In this document: in pieces, positions 61,256 to 64,000 of the stretch
Numbering within the stretch: the stretch's first letter is position 1
How the letters are laid out: every line of letters starts with the position of its first letter
From: CAWBRT01 sp963819175
GTDB lineage: Bacteria; Acidobacteriota; Terriglobia; Terriglobales; Acidobacteriaceae
Assembly (NCBI GenBank): GCA_963819175.1
Contig: CAWFVJ010000016.1
Coordinates: forward strand, 62,001 to 126,000
Length of the DNA stretch: 64,000 bases
Reading direction: 5' to 3'
Notes under the pieces: generated by a model
What the model was told of the DNA's origin: nothing
Seen by the model: the letters and a program-made list of their open reading frames with translations, nothing else
The model's database searches: none
Program-made: the position numbers and the translations under genes

Positions 61256-63460
61256 CTATTCTAACTCGCTCCATTCGCAGCCAAAGAAAGCGGCAACCGC
61301 GCGCAAGTCCGTGGTCTGTCCGTAGCTCGGCAGACTGTTCAGAAAGACGCGCCCGTACCGTTTCTTCAGGATGCGGTTGTCGAGCAGCACCAGCAGCCCA
61401 CGGTCGTGCAGCGAGCGAATCAGGCGCCCGAAGCCCTGCTTCAGGGAGATCACGGCGGAGGGCACCTGGTATTGCATGAAGGCGTTGCCCCCGGCCTCGT
61501 CGATGGCGCGAATGCGGGCGGCGGTAATCGGGTCGTTGGGCACGGCAAATGGCAGGCGGTCGATGATCACGCAGCTCAACTGGTCTCCCTGCACGTCCAC
61601 TCCCTGCCAAAACGAGGCAGTGGCGAACAGCACCGCATTCGGAGTCGCGCGGAACTGCTCCAGTAGCGCGTTTTTCGGGGCCGTGCCTTGCAGCAGCACG
61701 GCATATTCGAGCTCTCCCAGCAGCCGGTCGTGGACCTGGTTCATCTGCGCGTGGCTGGTAAAAAGGCAAAACGCACGGCCACGCGTGATCTCCAGCACCT
61801 GCCGTATGCGGGTGGCGGCTCGCTCGGCAAAGCCCGGTTCGCGCGGGTCGGGCAGGTCCGGCGGAACGTACAGCAGGGCCTGGCTCTCATAATCGAAGTG
61901 CGAGGCAACCACCAGTTCGCGGGCGTTCACGATCCCCAACCGCTCGCGGATATAGTCGAATGTGCCGTTCACCGCCAGCGTGGCCGAGGTGAGCACGGCG
62001 GTCTCGACCTGCTCGAAGAGCGTCTGCCGCAGAATCTGCGATACATCGATCGGCGTGGCCTGCAAAAAAACGTGCTGTTGCCGTCCGCCGCGAGCGGCAC
62101 GGCTGCGCCCTCGCACCCCTCTCCCCGCGCCGGAAGCATCGGGCGCATCAGGGACCAGAGGAGCTGCTCGTCCACCTCCCGAGGCCGTCCGCCTCTCGAT
62201 CCAGAAAACCGTGTTGGGATCGGTCGCCTCCAGCAGAAAGCCGAGTTGCACGCGCAGTTCTTCGGCGCGGCGACCTAGCCGGAAGACCTCGTCCGGCTTA
62301 TTGGCAACGCCCTGCAAGGCGAGCGCGAGCTGCGCAAGCGCGGCCTGGAACGACAGAAATTCGTCTCCGTTTTCCTCCAGAAATTCACCGCGGTTTTGGA
62401 ACTCGAATCGGCCGTCGCCCGGCGGAAGCGTGGAAAAGAACACTTGCGAGCGCTCGTGGACACGGGTTGCCGCCGCCAGCAGAGCCGGAGCCGAGAGCTT
62501 ATGCTGCTGCACCATCCGCTCGACGTCGCGCAGCAGGTCTTGCACCCGCAAATCGCTGACGGTGATGCCGAAGTAGCTGCTGGCCACGTCTTCCAGCTCG
62601 TGAGCCTCGTCAAAAATCACCACCCCGGCCTCGGGCAGAACCCCGGCATCGGGCGCGTTTTCGGCTGCCTGCTTCACCGCCAGGTCAGCGAAGAATAAGT
62701 GGTGGTTGACGATCACCACATCGCTTTCCGCGCCGCGCCGACGCATCTCTGTGATGAAACAACGATCCCACTGGGGACACTTCGTGCCGATGCAGTTCTC
62801 CGTGCGCGCGTCCAGCCGTGGCCACAATTGACCGTGTTCAGGCAGTGCCGCCAGCTCCGCGCGATCTCCCGTCGCGGTGATCTTCTCCCACTCGCTGATG
62901 GCGCGAAAGTGCTCGATTTCCTCCAGCCCGGTCAGGATCGGCGCGTCGGACAGGTCGTAGAGCTTCTTGCGGCAGAGATAGTTATTGCGGCCCTTCATGT
63001 AGCAGACCCGCAGCCGCCGTTCGCCTTGTGGGGCGGGCGTGCTCTGTTCCGCCCCTGCCGCCGCTTGCGCCGGGGACCCCGGCGAGGCGAACAACGCCTC
63101 TTCCAGGAAGGGAACATCTTTATAGAAGAGCTGCTCCTGTAACGTCTTGGTTCCCGTGGAGATGATGACGCGCTTGCCGGAGCGAAGCACGGGGAGCAGG
63201 TAGGCGAGCGTCTTGCCCGTGCCCGTGCCGGCCTCGACAATCAGGTGTCGCCGCTCCTCCAGCGCCTGCTCGATGGCCTGCGCCATGCTGAGCTGCCCGC
63301 GGCGAAACTCATAGGCGGGATGTGTGCGCGAGAGTAGTCCTCCGGGGCCGAAAAAGGCGTGCAAGGAGGCTGTCGCGGGCAGCGAAACCGCCTGCGGCGT
63401 CGAGCGTACCTCACCGGCGGGGAATGGTGAACCAGCGGCTTGTTGGGGAGGACCGGACAC
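61256..63460 (-). CDS. DinG/XPD-family ATP-dependent DNA helicase
   Basis: A 734-residue superfamily 2 helicase. Q-motif region YEFRRGQLSMAQAIEQALEE, Walker A LIVEAGTGTGKTLAYLLPVL, VIISTGTKTLQEQLF, FeS-cluster cysteines in VCYMKGRNNYLCRKKLYDLS and CIGTKCPQWDRCFITEMRRR, Walker B GVVIFDEAHELEDVA and the C-terminal helicase motifs (FCLFTSHAQMNQVH, RLPFAVPNDPITAARI, LKQGFGRLIRSLHDRGLLVL). The iron-sulfur site and DEAH box place it with DinG/YoaA, which unwind DNA structures during replication stress. It is divergent from der. Confidence 0.92.
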   Translation of the reverse strand: MSGPPQQAAGSPFPAGEVRSTPQAVSLPATASLHAFFGPGGLLSRTHPAYEFRRGQLSMAQAIEQALEERRHLIVEAGTGTGKTLAYLLPVLRSGKRVIISTGTKTLQEQLFYKDVPFLEEALFASPGSPAQAAAGAEQSTPAPQGERRLRVCYMKGRNNYLCRKKLYDLSDAPILTGLEEIEHFRAISEWEKITATGDRAELAALPEHGQLWPRLDARTENCIGTKCPQWDRCFITEMRRRGAESDVVIVNHHLFFADLAVKQAAENAPDAGVLPEAGVVIFDEAHELEDVASSYFGITVSDLRVQDLLRDVERMVQQHKLSAPALLAAATRVHERSQVFFSTLPPGDGRFEFQNRGEFLEENGDEFLSFQAALAQLALALQGVANKPDEVFRLGRRAEELRVQLGFLLEATDPNTVFWIERRTASGGGRAAPLVPDAPDASGAGRGVRGRSRAARGGRQQHVFLQATPIDVSQILRQTLFEQVETAVLTSATLAVNGTFDYIRERLGIVNARELVVASHFDYESQALLYVPPDLPDPREPGFAERAATRIRQVLEITRGRAFCLFTSHAQMNQVHDRLLGELEYAVLLQGTAPKNALLEQFRATPNAVLFATASFWQGVDVQGDQLSCVIIDRLPFAVPNDPITAARIRAIDEAGGNAFMQYQVPSAVISLKQGFGRLIRSLHDRGLLVLLDNRILKKRYGRVFLNSLPSYGQTTDLRAVAAFFGCEWSELE

Positions 63461-63564
63461 TGACCCATATAATAGCCCCTAGCGCAAAGTTCTTCGTCTT
63501 CCTCATTCCTGGCTGGCCAGGGGTAAGAACCTCGGCCTGTGATGTACAGTCGTTCAAGAGGCTA

Positions 63565-64000
63565 ATGACCGTTAATCCCATCTCGACTTCGGGCCTGTTG
63601 GCCATTGTTGGCCGTCCAAACGTAGGCAAATCCACGCTGTTTAACCGCATTGTCGGGGCGCGCCGGGCCATTGTCGGCGACGAGCCGGGCATCACGCGCG
63701 ACCGTCTTTACGCCGAGGCCATCTGGCTAGGACGCCGTTTCCGCGTGGTCGATACCGGCGGCATCCTTCCGGACGATAAAGAGTTTATTCCAGCCGAGAT
63801 CTTTCGCCAGGCGCGCTTCGCCCTGGAAGAAGCGGCGGCCATCGTCATGGTGGTCGATGGGCGGGCGGCAATAACCGGGCCCGACATGGAACTGGCGCGT
63901 CTGCTGCAACGCACCGGCAAACCCCTGTTTCTGGCGGTAAACAAAGTCGATTCGCCCAAGCAGGAGACGTTGGTCGACGAGTTCCGCCGGCTTGGCATCC
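63565..64000 (+). CDS. der: Ribosome biogenesis GTPase Der, 5' part (cut by window end)
   Basis: The frame is open from the ATG at 63565 to the end of the window (145 codons). First G domain: G1 LLAIVGRPNVGKSTLFNRIV (GRPNVGKS at residues 16-23), GDEPGITRDR, G3 VVDTGG and G4 NKVD in PLFLAVNKVDSPKQ. Der has two such domains plus a KH-like domain and is needed for 50S maturation. The rest is outside the window. Confidence 0.93.
   Translation, partial: MTVNPISTSGLLAIVGRPNVGKSTLFNRIVGARRAIVGDEPGITRDRLYAEAIWLGRRFRVVDTGGILPDDKEFIPAEIFRQARFALEEAAAIVMVVDGRAAITGPDMELARLLQRTGKPLFLAVNKVDSPKQETLVDEFRRLGI

Noticed and set aside
60162..61325. 387-codon plus-strand frame opposite queE/queD
   Set aside because: Runs antisense through two genes with strong catalytic motifs; not credible.

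Overview
The window is GC-rich, densely coded bacterial chromosome, most likely from an Acidobacteriota (Terriglobia / Koribacter-like) genome or metagenome bin. That assignment is an inference. It rests on a TonB-ExbB-ExbD-ExbD-TPR lipoprotein cassette, a split acyl-CoA carboxylase alpha subunit, a bactofilin beside RNase R, many short intergenic palindromic repeats of a kind I associate with that phylum, and no Gram-positive signatures. No rRNA or replication origin is visible.

Layout. 1-4.3 kb: a truncated gene, folK, a DUF302 protein, and clpB behind a near-consensus sigma70 promoter with a palindrome at the predicted transcription start. 4.3-11 kb: FmdB-like zinc ribbon, PhzF-like enzyme, a selenocysteine tRNA (selC), Zn-alcohol dehydrogenase, MOSC protein, AmpG-like permease and a quinone-oxidoreductase-like enzyme. 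11-18 kb: 2-hydroxyacid dehydrogenase, RidA, LarE, a DsbA-like thioredoxin, a SurA/PpiC foldase, and biotin carboxylase with a separate biotin carrier. 18-27 kb (minus strand): the TonB energy-transduction cassette with its own terminator, then tgt-yajC-secD-secF. 27-28.7 kb: a lower-GC islet with an 80-residue unknown protein coupled to a dCTP deaminase, then a HAD phosphatase. 28.7-33.3 kb: bactofilin, RNase R, YggX and tRNA-Pro(GGG). 33.3-40.8 kb is the accessory part: integrase/recombinase remnants beside the tRNA, two secreted proteins (one with strong tandem repeats), a complete IS701-family element and a truncated serine protease. 40.8-48.6 kb: a ribose-type ABC transporter (ATPase-permease-binding protein), SDR, 3-hydroxyisobutyrate-dehydrogenase-like enzyme, MFS transporter, an oxidoreductase fragment and a small secreted protein. 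48.6-64 kb: an unrecognised 310-residue protein, ruvA, thrS, a DedA-like protein, a YdjM-like membrane protein, a lipid kinase, a response regulator abutting moaC/moeA, queC/queE/queD, a DinG-like helicase and the 5' part of der.

Functional links. TonB/ExbB/ExbD powers outer-membrane uptake. YajC/SecD/SecF drives protein export, and the DsbA-like and SurA-like proteins would fold its cargo. QueD/E/C make preQ0, and Tgt inserts the base into tRNA. MoaC/MoeA act in molybdenum cofactor synthesis. selC implies UGA decoding in this organism, although no selenoprotein or selA/selB lies here.

Quality note. About 17 single-base frameshifts interrupt otherwise well-conserved genes, including clpB, secF, tonB, larE and ridA. 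Some 15 of them lie in the first 23.4 kb. Most are best explained by one extra base. They look like sequencing or assembly errors rather than gene decay, so each affected gene is annotated as one locus with the break position given. No CRISPR array or recognisable multi-gene defence system was found. The strongest candidates for something new are the 310-residue unknown, the dCTP-deaminase islet, the response regulator tied to molybdopterin genes, and the clpB operator.
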